Shown piece after piece: positions 17,145-26,234 of a stretch of DNA of 44,651 nucleotides; position 1 is the first letter of the stretch, and each line of letters opens with the position of its first letter. The position numbers and the translations under genes are program-made. The notes beneath the pieces were generated by a model, which worked only from the letters and a program-made list of their open reading frames with translations, was not told where the DNA came from and did no database searches. Location of the stretch: the NCBI GenBank assembly GCA_945863035.1, contig CAMAZH010000015.1:1-44651 (forward strand), in the 5' to 3' direction. This DNA is from Chitinophaga pinensis (GTDB taxonomy: Bacteria; Bacteroidota; Bacteroidia; Bacteroidales; GCA-2748055).

Positions 17145-17193
17145 ATCGAAGTTGCGCGTTTTGCAATTTGCCTTTTGAGGTTTGCTTTTTGAA
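17145..17193 (+). repeat. 49-bp direct repeat, left copy (flanks the VanZ gene)
   Basis: It starts ATCGAAGTTGC and contains TTTTGCAATTTGC and TTTGC(T/C)TTTTGAA. It matches 17756-17804 at about 41 of 49 positions by eye. Similar TTTGCATTTTGCA wording appears (complemented) near 44.13 kb. Confidence 0.6.
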
Positions 17194-17217
17194 CTATTCT
17201 TTAAGCCATTAAATTCG

Positions 17218-17225
17218 TACATTTG
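17218..17225 (+). promoter_or_regulatory. Predicted -7 box for the VanZ-like gene
   Basis: TACATTTG, a perfect TAnnTTTG. A TTG at 17189-17191 is 26 nt upstream, longer than usual. The box lies 28 bp before the ATG at 17254 and rules out the TTG at 17182 as start. Confidence 0.45.
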
Positions 17226-17253
17226 TCTCCCTGAAAAGCAAAGCATTGCCGTC

Positions 17254-17646
17254 ATGAATATCCCATCGCTCCCGCGTATTGCCCATGCGAGCTACACCAT
17301 TCTGGTTATTGCACTTAACTTTGTTGCCCTCAACCCAAAAGATTCAGCCCTGAACGACACCTTTGTCCTGTCATTCCGCCTCGACTATATAGTGCATTTC
17401 CTGATTTTCCTTCTTTGGGCAATGCTAACCCGGTTGGCATACAAGCCGCACTTCAGGCAGAGTTTTTCCCGGGCTGTTTTATGGGTGGCAGCAGGCCTGC
17501 TGCTGGCTGTTGTTTCTGAAGGCCTTCAGCTATTTATCCCCTACCGCTCGTTTAACATCAACGACATTGTGGCAAACACGCTTGCCATACTCATTGGTTC
17601 ACTCCTTTATATTCACTATCCCGACAAATTCGTTAAAAACTCCTAA
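17254..17646 (+). CDS. VanZ-like family membrane protein
   Basis: A 130-residue protein with four hydrophobic segments: YTILVIALNFVALNP; YIVHFLIFLLWAMLTRLAY; AVLWVAAGLLLAVVSEGLQL; DIVANTLAILIGSLLYIHY. The VanZ signature is visible as DYIVHFLIF, SEGLQLFIPYRSFNINDIVA and N-T-L-A-I-L-I-G. VanZ lowers teicoplanin susceptibility in enterococci, but most homologues, including short bacteroidete ones, have no known role. The frame runs upstream to a TTG at 17182, but ATG 17254 (MNIPSLPRI) is used because of the -7 box. It lies between two copies of a 49-bp repeat and before the polysaccharide genes. Confidence 0.82.
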   Translation: MNIPSLPRIAHASYTILVIALNFVALNPKDSALNDTFVLSFRLDYIVHFLIFLLWAMLTRLAYKPHFRQSFSRAVLWVAAGLLLAVVSEGLQLFIPYRSFNINDIVANTLAILIGSLLYIHYPDKFVKNS

Positions 17647-17755
17647 TGTCCAGGTTTCGAGTTTTCAACATTATTAAGCTCGTTTGAGCTTCCGAAACCT
17701 TTAACTCCACACAGCCACCGACCGGATTTTTAACGGAATCCTGTATTCTAAAACC

Positions 17756-17804
17756 ATCGAAGTTGCAAATTTTGCAATTTGCTCTTTGATATTTGCCTTT
17801 TGAA
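17756..17804 (+). repeat. 49-bp direct repeat, right copy
   Basis: Partner of 17145-17193, same orientation, starting ATCGAAGTTGCAAATTTTGC. The surrounding 17647-18084 spacer shows no further gene. Confidence 0.6.
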
Positions 17805-18084
17805 TTTTAGTGGAACACTACTAAAGTTTATCAAATATTTAGTGTTATTATAAGCAATATTTATACTTTTGACCCTTATTTAAGAGTTCTCTTTGAAAAG
17901 CTGATTTGTGCTGAAAGGGCGCAAAGAGACTACGGTTCACAAAGCATATCCATTTAATTGTTAATTCTTTGTGAGTTTTTAGTTCAATTGGTAATTAGTA
18001 TTATTGCGGCTTTCGGAGCGGATTCAATTACGAAAAGAAGTATCAATCAATCAGGCTAAAGTACAGATCCTTTACCCATTCAAA

Positions 18085-19599
18085 ATGTCGCGCCGAGCCA
18101 CTCTTTTTCTCTTCGATCTTCTTCTGCTGTTTGGAAGCTTCGGCCTTATGCTATTGCTCAAACCCGAGCCCAAGTCGTACCTGAACGACAATTACCTGAT
18201 CGGGCTTGCCCTGTTGCTGATTACCTGGGTAATCTCATCCTTTAGCTTTAACAAATACACCATTGTAAGATCCATCGGTCTGACTGAGATCTTTAAGCGG
18301 ATTTTGTATGCCAATTTTATTTCTCTTGCAACAATATCGATCTTTATTGTTGCGCTGCATGCCGGCGACTATTCGCGTCTTATTTTCTTTGGAACCATTA
18401 TCATTGCCACATTGGCCGAGCTTGTTTTCGCCAATCTCGACTACCTGCTTATTCACACGGTTGAGAGCGCCATGGATATTAAAGATCCTGAGCTTAAACC
18501 CCTTGACTTCAAAAAAGCCAGGCGTGCTGTTAATTTCAAGGATATAACCATCAACCCCGAAGATCTGGAGTCGGGCATCAGGGAGGAATGCGGTGAGGAG
18601 GCCTTGGAATTTATCAATCAAAACATCGACATCAGCAATCCCCACAGCCTGGTAATATCGACCACCACCCGATTTAATATTCAGCTTCAGCCCGACAACT
18701 ATTTCAAGGCTGTGATAAACCTTAAAAGGATAAACGACATACAGTATATCAACAAATTCTTTGAAGCGGTGAACCGCAAGCTTCCTTTGAACGGTACATT
18801 TGTAGGCACCTGCGAAACCAAATTCCTGCGCAAACAGCGCATCCTCAAAAAATATTTCCCGGGGCTGAACTGGATCATGTACACTCTGGACTTCATCGTA
18901 AAGCGAGTTTTCCCGAAATTCATCCTTACCAAAAAGATCTATTTTTTCCTTACCCGCGGAGAGAACCGTGTTATCACCCGTGCTGAAGCTCTTGGTCGGC
19001 TCTATTCCTGCGGTTTTGAGGTTATTGATGAGAGATTTATCGGGGGGTTGCTTTATTTTGCCGTACGCAAAATCAAGGATCCGGCTTACGACATGAATCC
19101 CACTTATGGTCCATTTGTGAAGCTCTACCGGGTTGGCAAGGATGGAAAAATGATAAAAGTTTACAAGCTTCGCACAATGCATCCCTATTCTGAGTACCTT
19201 CAGGACTACGTATACCAGAAAAACAGCTTGGAAGAGGGGGGCAAATTCAAAGACGATTTCCGGATTTCCACCACCGGTAAAATTTTCCGCACCTTTTGGC
19301 TCGACGAGCTCCCTATGCTAATAAATGTTTTTAAGGGCGACATGAAAATCGTTGGGGTAAGACCCATCTCAAAACAGTATTTCGAGTTATACAGGGAGGA
19401 GATGAAACTCAAACGGGTTCAATATAAACCCGGTCTGGTTCCCCCCTATTATGCCGATATGCCCAAAACAATCGAAGAAATTCAGGATTCGGAGATGAGG
19501 TATTTCGTCTTGTACGATGCCAATCCCATTCGAACCGATGTGGTTTATTTTTTCAAGGCTTTTAATAATATTATTTTCAAAAAGGCACGCTCTGCTTAA
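18085..19599 (+). CDS. Initiating sugar-phosphate transferase (bacterial sugar transferase family)
   Basis: 504 residues from ATG 18085 (a TTG at 18004 would give 531). Four N-terminal membrane helices (ATLFLFDLLLLFGSFGLMLL; YLIGLALLLITWVISSF; ISLATISIFIVALHAG; LIFFGTIIIATLAELVF) are followed by a soluble middle domain. The C-terminal transferase domain has KVYKLRTMHPYSE, FRTFWLDELPMLINVFKGDM and IVGVRPISKQYF, the WbaP/PglC-like motifs. The family transfers a sugar-1-phosphate to undecaprenyl phosphate, starting exopolysaccharide, capsule or O-antigen units. It is followed by Wzi-like, gmd and fcl genes. Start uncertain: the ATG directly precedes TM1. Confidence 0.85.
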   Translation: MSRRATLFLFDLLLLFGSFGLMLLLKPEPKSYLNDNYLIGLALLLITWVISSFSFNKYTIVRSIGLTEIFKRILYANFISLATISIFIVALHAGDYSRLIFFGTIIIATLAELVFANLDYLLIHTVESAMDIKDPELKPLDFKKARRAVNFKDITINPEDLESGIREECGEEALEFINQNIDISNPHSLVISTTTRFNIQLQPDNYFKAVINLKRINDIQYINKFFEAVNRKLPLNGTFVGTCETKFLRKQRILKKYFPGLNWIMYTLDFIVKRVFPKFILTKKIYFFLTRGENRVITRAEALGRLYSCGFEVIDERFIGGLLYFAVRKIKDPAYDMNPTYGPFVKLYRVGKDGKMIKVYKLRTMHPYSEYLQDYVYQKNSLEEGGKFKDDFRISTTGKIFRTFWLDELPMLINVFKGDMKIVGVRPISKQYFELYREEMKLKRVQYKPGLVPPYYADMPKTIEEIQDSEMRYFVLYDANPIRTDVVYFFKAFNNIIFKKARSA

Positions 19600-19695
19600 T
19601 CACTATACAATGTCCATTGCCCCGAGGTTAATCCCTGAAAAAGGCTCAGAAGACAACACAGCATGGGTATCTGAAAATACCAAATTTGAAATTGT

Positions 19696-19750
19696 TTCTA
19701 CTTTGACAGATTGGCTTTTTGGCTGATTTTTCTAATCTGTCAAAGTAGAA
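19696..19750. terminator. Perfect 17-bp inverted repeat downstream of the sugar transferase
   Basis: TTCTACTTTGACAGATT (19696-19712) and its exact complement (19734-19750) with a 21-nt loop. It may end the transferase transcript, though no U tract follows, or act on the next gene about 100 bp later. It is not repeated elsewhere that I could see. Confidence 0.5.
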
Positions 19751-19865
19751 TTAGCATTAATGCTTATCTTTAACTCCGAAAATCTTGCGGAAAACACGTA
19801 GCCAATTGCAAACAGCTGTAAAAATAGCAAATACCCCATACCTTCAGACCGAGATAAGAAGCCGG

Positions 19866-21509
19866 TTGGGTGTCAGTCTTAAAACCTCTTTTTTTCAGCT
19901 CCCTCGAGGCACTGCAAAGTTATATATTCGTGTATCTGTTCTCTTGCTTCTCCTTTCGGGCAACTCGCTTTTTGGGCAATTCATTCCTATACACCCCCAA
20001 AACCAGGCTGTCTATTCATTCCTTTCGGAGTTCCCCCTCGACTACAACCCGGCCATCAAACCTCTGGGCCGGCTGAAGACCTCCGAGCTTCTAAACGGCA
20101 TCGACAAAACAAACCTCAACAGTCGCCAGCAAAAAGAGCTGGACTTCTACCTCAAAGACTATAACAAGGAACTCTATCCCCATAAAAACTTCTCCCGTCG
20201 CCTTGATCTTTTCTACTACCGCGATTCGTCCTTCTCCCTTACTGTCAACCCAATCGGCGGAGGAAACGCATGGATAAACAAAAACGGCTACGAATATCAC
20301 TGGTGGAACGGAGCTGAGGCTTCTGCTACAATCGGAAACTGGGGTTTCTACGCCAGCCTCCGCGACAACCACCTGAGCTCGCAGATTTTCTCTCCCACCT
20401 TCCTCGATCAGCAACCGGCGGGTTCCAACTTCAAAGTCCTGGACGAGGGGAAAACCGATTTCGAGGAAATTCGAGGCGGGGTCACCTACGCCTGGAAAAC
20501 AGGACACGTGGGGCTTGTCAAGGACAATTTCGAATGGGGAACGAATTATCAGGGAGCAAATATCTTCTCCGGCCACAATCCGGCTTTTGTTTACATCGAT
20601 TTGCAAATGAAGCCGACAAAATGGTTCGAGTTCAATTACATCCATGGCTGGCTCAACTCGGAGCTTGTAGACAGCAGCCGCAGCTTTAACACCTTCAACG
20701 GTTACGGGGCCTCAACGCGCCTGGTCTATCACAGCCGGTTTATTGCCGCCAACATGTTCAGTTTCTATCCGGTTAAAAAACTCAGCCTCTCCCTCGGGAA
20801 CAGCGTCATTTACGACAACGACCAGTTGCACCCCGCATATCTTATACCGGTGATGTTCTTCAAGGCTGTCGACCACAGCCTCAACTCCAACATCGACAAC
20901 ATGAATTCCCAGATGTTCATCGACATATCCTCAAAAAACATCAAGTACCTTCACCTCTACGCAACACTTTTTATCGATGAGCTGGCCATGGACAGAATAA
21001 AGATCAAGGACGAGCATAACTTTGCCAGCCTGAAAGCCGGTTTCAGAGTCTCGAATCTTATTCCCAATGTTTTCGGGGGATTGGAATATACCACCACAAA
21101 CGTTCTTACCTACAAACATTTTGTGCCCACAACCACCTTCGAATCCAACCGCTATAACCTGGGCCACTATCTCACCGATAATGCAATCGAACTCTGTCTT
21201 AACCTCGGTTGGAAACCCCTCCGAACCCTGATGCTGGAGCTGAGCTATACCGATATTCAAAAAGGCCCCGACCACACAGCTTTGGGCACCATGACCCGGG
21301 AAAAGATCGCCCCCTTCGTGCCAATCGTTTATGAAAGCAGTACCCTCGAATTGACTGCTTCCTGGCAAATCATGAACGATCTGGGCATGAAACTCGGGTT
21401 CATTCACAGAAATGTCTCGGGCGAACCCGCTTATATGGCAGAATATAGTCCGGAATTTTGGTGGGGAGAAACCAATTCTTTAAACATTTCCATTAACTTT
21501 GGGTTTTAA
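19866..21509 (+). CDS. Outer-membrane beta-barrel, Wzi-like capsule assembly family
   Basis: A 548-residue protein (574 if TTG 19785 is used). A signal segment (YIRVSVLLLLLSGNSLFG, cleavage near Q-F) is followed by a long chain rich in alternating aromatic strands, ending in SLNISINFGF with the C-terminal Phe of a barrel. The segment WGTNYQGANIFSGHNPAF and strands such as WGFYASLRDNHLS fit Wzi-like proteins, which help attach or export capsule. No ATG exists in frame before the signal peptide; TTG 19866 gives a normal signal length, but the start is uncertain. Located between the initiating transferase and GDP-fucose genes. The family call is from layout and context. Confidence 0.6.
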   Translation: MGVSLKTSFFQLPRGTAKLYIRVSVLLLLLSGNSLFGQFIPIHPQNQAVYSFLSEFPLDYNPAIKPLGRLKTSELLNGIDKTNLNSRQQKELDFYLKDYNKELYPHKNFSRRLDLFYYRDSSFSLTVNPIGGGNAWINKNGYEYHWWNGAEASATIGNWGFYASLRDNHLSSQIFSPTFLDQQPAGSNFKVLDEGKTDFEEIRGGVTYAWKTGHVGLVKDNFEWGTNYQGANIFSGHNPAFVYIDLQMKPTKWFEFNYIHGWLNSELVDSSRSFNTFNGYGASTRLVYHSRFIAANMFSFYPVKKLSLSLGNSVIYDNDQLHPAYLIPVMFFKAVDHSLNSNIDNMNSQMFIDISSKNIKYLHLYATLFIDELAMDRIKIKDEHNFASLKAGFRVSNLIPNVFGGLEYTTTNVLTYKHFVPTTTFESNRYNLGHYLTDNAIELCLNLGWKPLRTLMLELSYTDIQKGPDHTALGTMTREKIAPFVPIVYESSTLELTASWQIMNDLGMKLGFIHRNVSGEPAYMAEYSPEFWWGETNSLNISINFGF

Positions 21510-21542
21510 GACTAAAACATAAAAACAACTATATTTCACATT

Positions 21543-22673
21543 ATGACAAAAATAGCTTTAATCACCGGAATCACCGGACAAGATGGCGCCTACCTCGCAG
21601 AGCTTCTGTTAAAAAAGGGATACATTGTTCATGGTATCAAACGCCGCAGTTCCCTATTCAATACCGACCGTATCGACCATCTTTACCAGGATCCGCATGT
21701 GGAGAATAAAAACTTTATGCTTCATTACGGTGATCTCACCGACTCTACCAACCTGATCCGTATCATACAGGAAGTGCAGCCCGATGAGATCTACAACCTG
21801 GGCGCACAGAGCCACGTTCAGGTATCGTTCGAAACCCCTGAATACACTGCCAATTCGGATGCAATCGGTACCCTCAGAATTCTTGAAGCTATTCGTCTCT
21901 TGGGCCTCACCAAAAAAACAAGGTTCTATCAGGCTTCCACTTCCGAGCTGTACGGACTTGTTCAGGAGGTTCCCCAAACCGAGAAGACTCCCTTTTACCC
22001 CCGCAGTCCTTATGCAGCAGCCAAACTCTACGGTTACTGGATTACCATTAACTACCGTGAAGCTTATGGAATGTATGCCTGCAACGGTATTCTCTTTAAT
22101 CACGAATCACCGATCCGTGGCGAAACTTTTGTTACCCGCAAAATTACCCGGGGTGTGGCTCAGATCCTTTACGGCCTGCGCGACAAACTCTTTGTGGGAA
22201 ACATGAATGCCCGCAGGGATTGGGGCCATGCCAAGGATTATGTTGAAGCCATGTATCTGATGCTTCAGCAGGAAACCCCCCAGGATTTTGTAATCTCAAC
22301 CGGGATTACAACCTCTGTAAGGGACTTTATTACCATGGCCTTTGCAAAAGCAGGTATTGAGCTTGCATTCCAAGGGAGCGGAGTAGACGAGAAAGGCTAT
22401 ATCACCGCTATTCACAATATCCCCGGAAATTCGGTTCTCTCGAAAGACTCTGTTGGAAAATGCGTTGTGGAGATTGATCCACGCTATTTCAGGCCTACCG
22501 AGGTTGAGCTGCTCATCGGCGACTCTACCAAAGCCCGTCAGGCAATGGGATGGAAACCCGTATATAACCTGGAGATGCTTGTCGAGGAAATGATCGCCAG
22601 CGACATGAAACATATGGAACGGGAGAAGGCTCTTCGCGACATGGGTCATGAGTCGAAGAGGTATTATGAATAA
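21543..22673 (+). CDS. gmd: GDP-mannose 4,6-dehydratase
   Basis: Converts GDP-D-mannose to GDP-4-keto-6-deoxymannose, the first step to GDP-L-fucose. The 376-residue extended SDR has the NAD(P) motif [19 protein letters not shown], the substrate segment [17 protein letters not shown], the catalytic [10 protein letters not shown], and [16 protein letters not shown]. Full length. ATG 21543. fcl follows 17-20 bp later, completing the pathway in one operon. Confidence 0.97.
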   Translation: MTKIALITGITGQDGAYLAELLLKKGYIVHGIKRRSSLFNTDRIDHLYQDPHVENKNFMLHYGDLTDSTNLIRIIQEVQPDEIYNLGAQSHVQVSFETPEYTANSDAIGTLRILEAIRLLGLTKKTRFYQASTSELYGLVQEVPQTEKTPFYPRSPYAAAKLYGYWITINYREAYGMYACNGILFNHESPIRGETFVTRKITRGVAQILYGLRDKLFVGNMNARRDWGHAKDYVEAMYLMLQQETPQDFVISTGITTSVRDFITMAFAKAGIELAFQGSGVDEKGYITAIHNIPGNSVLSKDSVGKCVVEIDPRYFRPTEVELLIGDSTKARQAMGWKPVYNLEMLVEEMIASDMKHMEREKALRDMGHESKRYYE

Positions 22674-22689
22674 AAGCGCAAAAAGACAA

Positions 22690-23793
22690 ATGATGAATAA
22701 GTCCTCCAAAATCTATCTTGCCGGGCATCTCGGTCTCGTCGGATCTGCCATACATCGTAAGCTCGTTGGAAGCGGGTATACGAATATCGTCTTCCGAAGC
22801 TTCGCCGAACTCGATCTGAAAGATTCTCTTGCCACGGAAAAGTTCTTTGAACAGGAAAAGCCCGATTATGTTATCCTGGCGGCTGCCAAAGTTGGCGGCA
22901 TCATGGCAAACAATGATTACCGTGCCGATTTCTTGTATGAGAACCTGCTCATACAGAACAATATTATTTATCAGTCATACAAGCACAAGGTTAAAAAGCT
23001 TATTTTCCTGGGGAGTTCATGCATCTACCCAAAAAACGCTCCCCAGCCCCTGAAAGAGGATTCGCTCCTCACTTCCGAGCTGGAATACACCAACGAGCCC
23101 TATGCAATTGCAAAAATCACGGGGATAAAACTTTGCGAGTCCTTCAACCTGCAATACGGCACCAATTTTATCTCCCTTATGCCCACAAATCTCTATGGGC
23201 CCGGCGACAATTTCGACCTCGAGAAATCCCATGTTCTGCCTGCTATTATCCGCAAACTCCACCTCGGCAAATCTCTGATGAATAACGATATGGAAGCCAT
23301 ACGGAAAGACATGGATAAATATCCTGTTTTGGGCAACACGGGGAAATCCCCCGAGAAAGAAATCCTGGCTGTACTTGAAAAGTTTGGGGTCAAGCGCAAA
23401 GGGCAAGAGGTTAGTGTTGGCTTTTGGGGAACCGGCTCGCCCCGTCGCGAATTTCTGCATTCCGACGACCTCGCGGGGGCCTGCGTCTTTGTTTTTGAAA
23501 ACCTTGATTTCAAAGACCTTGTTGACGACAAGACCAAATTTGACCGGGTAGTGAAAGATATTCGAAACACTCACATCAACATCGGCTCAGGAACGGATAT
23601 CACCATTCGTGAGCTTGTTGGGATGGCGAAAAAAATAATTGGATATCAGGGGAGTGTTGAATGGGATACGAGCCTGCCCGACGGTACCGGGCAAAAACTC
23701 ATGGATGTCTCCAAAATCCGCGCTCTGGGATGGAAAGATACAATTAGTCTTGAAAGCGGGATTACATCGGTTTATCAAAACTATTGCAGCTAG
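22690..23793 (+). CDS. fcl: GDP-L-fucose synthase
   Basis: Epimerase/reductase that turns the Gmd product into GDP-L-fucose. 367 residues from ATG 22690. The motifs are YLAGHLGLVGSAIHRKL, the catalytic LGSSCIYPK, YAIAKITGIKLCE (Tyr-x3-Lys), and RREFLHSDDLAGA. An extra stretch around MEAIRKDMDKYPVLGNTGKS enlarges it compared with the E. coli enzyme; I recall this as usual in Bacteroidota. The frame opens earlier at 22648, overlapping gmd, but MNKSSKIYLAG matches the family start. A hairpin terminator follows at 23802. Confidence 0.95.
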   Translation: MMNKSSKIYLAGHLGLVGSAIHRKLVGSGYTNIVFRSFAELDLKDSLATEKFFEQEKPDYVILAAAKVGGIMANNDYRADFLYENLLIQNNIIYQSYKHKVKKLIFLGSSCIYPKNAPQPLKEDSLLTSELEYTNEPYAIAKITGIKLCESFNLQYGTNFISLMPTNLYGPGDNFDLEKSHVLPAIIRKLHLGKSLMNNDMEAIRKDMDKYPVLGNTGKSPEKEILAVLEKFGVKRKGQEVSVGFWGTGSPRREFLHSDDLAGACVFVFENLDFKDLVDDKTKFDRVVKDIRNTHINIGSGTDITIRELVGMAKKIIGYQGSVEWDTSLPDGTGQKLMDVSKIRALGWKDTISLESGITSVYQNYCS

Positions 23794-23801
23794 CATATAC
23801 A

Positions 23802-23837
23802 ATCCCGGAACACAGCAATGGACCGGGGTCTTTTTAT
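23802..23837 (+). terminator. Rho-independent terminator of gmd-fcl
   Basis: ATCCCGG (23802-23808) pairs with CCGGGGT (23823-23829, one G-U), then CTTTTTATT. It sits 9 bp after the fcl stop and just before the end of the convergent YhbP-like gene. Confidence 0.7.
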
Positions 23838-23838
23838 T

Positions 23839-24258
23839 TCAAGCTTTTTCCCATATAAGTTTTTTCCCAAATCCCAGGCGGTTATCCGTCATCTTCACAT
23901 ATTCAGGTTCCAGAACCCAAAGGGTGGTCTCCATTAACGCGGCAAAGGGGAATCTTTTAAGATAGGCCAGCCGGGCCGATTTTTGCATCTCAGGGGAGGG
24001 CTCGGTGAGCTTTCCCCGAAGCTGAATCCCCTGTATCTTCCCCACCACACTCGTCTCCAGCACAATGGAAGCCGCAACCGTATTCCCCTGCTCAAGATCC
24101 TTGATGTGCTTTGTTGTTCGGTCGGAGGTAAATACAAGCAAGTTTGATTCCTCCATGTAAGCATAAAAACAATTCGCAACCCAGGGCGATCCCTCGCAGG
24201 TGGTGGCCAGCGTGAGGACGTGGTGCTTCTTTATAAAATCTGTAATCCTTTTTTCCAT
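23839..24258 (-). CDS. YhbP-like pyridoxamine-phosphate-oxidase-fold protein
   Basis: 139 residues, near the length of E. coli YhbP (UPF0306). The split-barrel flavin-binding fold is shown by HHVLTLATTCEGSPWVANCF, LLVFTSDRTTKHIKDLEQGN and IQGIQLRGKLTEP. The C-terminal KMTDNRLGFGKKLIW closely resembles the YhbP end. The fold binds FMN or heme in relatives, but the YhbP reaction is not established. ATG 24258; a TAGTTTTG -7 box is at 24296-24289 (minus). It is convergent to fcl, hence not part of the polysaccharide operon. Confidence 0.82.
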   Translation of the reverse strand: MEKRITDFIKKHHVLTLATTCEGSPWVANCFYAYMEESNLLVFTSDRTTKHIKDLEQGNTVAASIVLETSVVGKIQGIQLRGKLTEPSPEMQKSARLAYLKRFPFAALMETTLWVLEPEYVKMTDNRLGFGKKLIWEKA

Positions 24259-24358
24259 CTATAAATATTATAACTATTTACCATAAATCAAAACTAATCT
24301 TTTATCTTTAAGTATAAACCGATATGTTTATGCAGCGCTAACTTCTAAATTAAATCAA

Positions 24359-25411
24359 ATGATCCTTGTAACCGGTGGAACGGGACTTGTTGGCTCCCGC
24401 TTATTGTTCGACCTCACTTCCCGCGGGGAAAATGTAAGGGCGGTAAAAAGAATTAATAGCGATCTCGATGCGGTTCGCAGGGTTTTCTCCTATTACTCGG
24501 ATAATCCCGCAAGCCTCCTGTATAATATCGAATGGGTAGATGCAGATATTCAAAACATCGACTCCCTGCTTGATGCCATGCACAACGTAAGCTATGTTTA
24601 CCATGCGGCGGCTACCGTTTCGTTCAACCCTGCAGACCGAGAGGCTATGATCCTGAACAATGTCAACGGCACCCGAAACATCGTGAATGCATGCCTTGCC
24701 CGATCGGTGAAAAAGCTCTGTTTTGTGAGTTCCACCTCAGCTCTCGGACCTGCCGCTGCAAACGGCCTTGTGGACGAGAACTGCATGTGGGTCGACAACC
24801 CCCTTAATTCAGGCTATTCCCACTCAAAATTTTACTCCGAGATGGAGGTTTGGAAGGGTATCGACGAAGGTCTCAACGCGGTAATCGTTAATCCCTCCAT
24901 TATTTTCGGTCCCGGATTTTGGGACAAGGGCTCATCGAGTATGTTTTCCAATATTTTCAGGGGATTGAAATTTTATACCCGCGGCGTTACCGGTTATGTA
25001 TCGGTAGAAGATGTGAGCGCAGCCATGATAGCGCTGATGCAGAGCAAAAGATCCGGTGAGCGGTATATCCTGTCATCGGAAAACCTGAGCTATAAGGATG
25101 TTTTTGAAGCAATTGCCTTTTCTCTGGGGGTAAAGTCTCCTACAATTGAAGCCACACCCTTGCTGGCTAACATTGCTTTGCATCTCGAGGACCTGCGATG
25201 CATGTTCGGGGCAAAACGGGTGCTGTCAAAAGAAACTCTCAATGCGAGCCGAAACCAAACCTATTTCAGCAATTCCAAATTCTCGGACGAATTCAAGGTT
25301 AGCTTCCAACCCATGAAATCGGTTATCAGCAAAATGGCAGGGTACTTTATCAAAGATGTTCGCGAAGGCTGGTTTGACAAGAGCTACAAGCGCTGGAGAC
25401 AACCTGGTTGA
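24359..25411 (+). CDS. NAD-dependent epimerase/dehydratase (extended SDR)
   Basis: A 350-residue extended SDR. The Rossmann motif MILVTGGTGLVGSRLLFDL is at the very N-terminus, and WVDADIQNIDSLLDAM and YVYHAAATVSFNPADRE follow. The active site has SSTSALG and YSHSKFYSEMEV (Tyr-x3-Lys), and NPSIIFGPGFWDKG lies in the substrate region. The type resembles dihydroflavonol-reductase/3-beta-HSD-like SDRs rather than the nucleotide-sugar enzymes next door. Substrate unknown. ATG 24359, divergent from the YhbP-like gene. A weak hairpin at 25437-25455 (GGGTT...AACCC) lies in the convergent spacer to ribE. Confidence 0.82.
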   Translation: MILVTGGTGLVGSRLLFDLTSRGENVRAVKRINSDLDAVRRVFSYYSDNPASLLYNIEWVDADIQNIDSLLDAMHNVSYVYHAAATVSFNPADREAMILNNVNGTRNIVNACLARSVKKLCFVSSTSALGPAAANGLVDENCMWVDNPLNSGYSHSKFYSEMEVWKGIDEGLNAVIVNPSIIFGPGFWDKGSSSMFSNIFRGLKFYTRGVTGYVSVEDVSAAMIALMQSKRSGERYILSSENLSYKDVFEAIAFSLGVKSPTIEATPLLANIALHLEDLRCMFGAKRVLSKETLNASRNQTYFSNSKFSDEFKVSFQPMKSVISKMAGYFIKDVREGWFDKSYKRWRQPG

Positions 25412-25519
25412 TAAGTCACACCCGGCATATTCCCTGAGGGTTGTGCAAAACCCCCATTCCAAGCTTTGTTAATGATTCGTTTTAAAACGACTGTCGTGGT
25501 TGTTGGTCGAAAGAAGGGG

Positions 25520-26116
25520 TCAGCTTTTAAACCGTTCCATATACCTGGCGATATACTTGCCGATGATGTCGAACTCCAGATTCACAACCGTACCGGCCTG
25601 TATCTGGTTGAAATTCGTCATCTCATAGGTAAATGGGATTATTGCCACCTCAAAAGAGTTGTCTTTTGAGTTCACAACCGTCAGGCTTACACCGTTCACA
25701 CATACCGAACCTTTTTCAACGGTAATATAGTCTGACTGTGCTGGCACATATTCAAAGCGGTAGTACCAGCTCCCGTCGGCTTCCCTAACTTCCGTGCAGC
25801 TGGCGGTTTGGTCAACGTGACCCTGCACGATATGCCCGTCGAGTCTCCCGCTCAGCACCGCGCTCCGCTCCAGATTAACCTTGTCACCCTCTTTCAGCAG
25901 GCCCAGATTCGACTTGTCGAGGGTTTCCCTGATGGCGGTTACAGTATAGCTCTTGCTGGTTTTTTTCACAACCGTGAGGCAAACCCCATTGTGAGAGATA
26001 CTCTGGTCTATCTTAAGTTCTCCCACAAAGGAGCATTCCATGGTTATGTGTAGGTTTTCTCTTTCCTTCTCCAACTTGATAACTTTGGCGGCTTCCTCAA
26101 CGATTCCTGTGAACAT
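25520..26116 (-). CDS. ribE: Riboflavin synthase, alpha chain
   Basis: Dismutates two 6,7-dimethyl-8-ribityllumazines to riboflavin. The 198 residues form the duplicated lumazine-binding barrel. The first half starts MFTGIVEEAAKV, with SISHNGVCLTVV and GHIVQGHVDQTA; the second half has GSVCVNGVSLTVVNSKDNSF and the matching barrel strands. Full length. ATG 26116. The 118-bp spacer to the divergent kinase gene shows no FMN riboswitch. Confidence 0.96.
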   Translation of the reverse strand: MFTGIVEEAAKVIKLEKERENLHITMECSFVGELKIDQSISHNGVCLTVVKKTSKSYTVTAIRETLDKSNLGLLKEGDKVNLERSAVLSGRLDGHIVQGHVDQTASCTEVREADGSWYYRFEYVPAQSDYITVEKGSVCVNGVSLTVVNSKDNSFEVAIIPFTYEMTNFNQIQAGTVVNLEFDIIGKYIARYMERFKS

Positions 26117-26234
26117 GACCTGTAGGGGTTTTTAGTTTCACAAAAATAGCAAAAACTGTTGCTTTTCGGTTTCTTTTACTGTTCAATTTGTATTTATCTT
26201 ATCTTAGTCCTCAATATTTTTTAGTAATCATCCC

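Noticed and set aside
18235-19182. 315-codon frame antisense to the sugar transferase
   Set aside because: No recognisable protein features; the sense frame has membrane helices and catalytic motifs.
26117-26234. FMN riboswitch before ribE
   Set aside because: The 118-bp spacer is too short and lacks the conserved FMN-element blocks.
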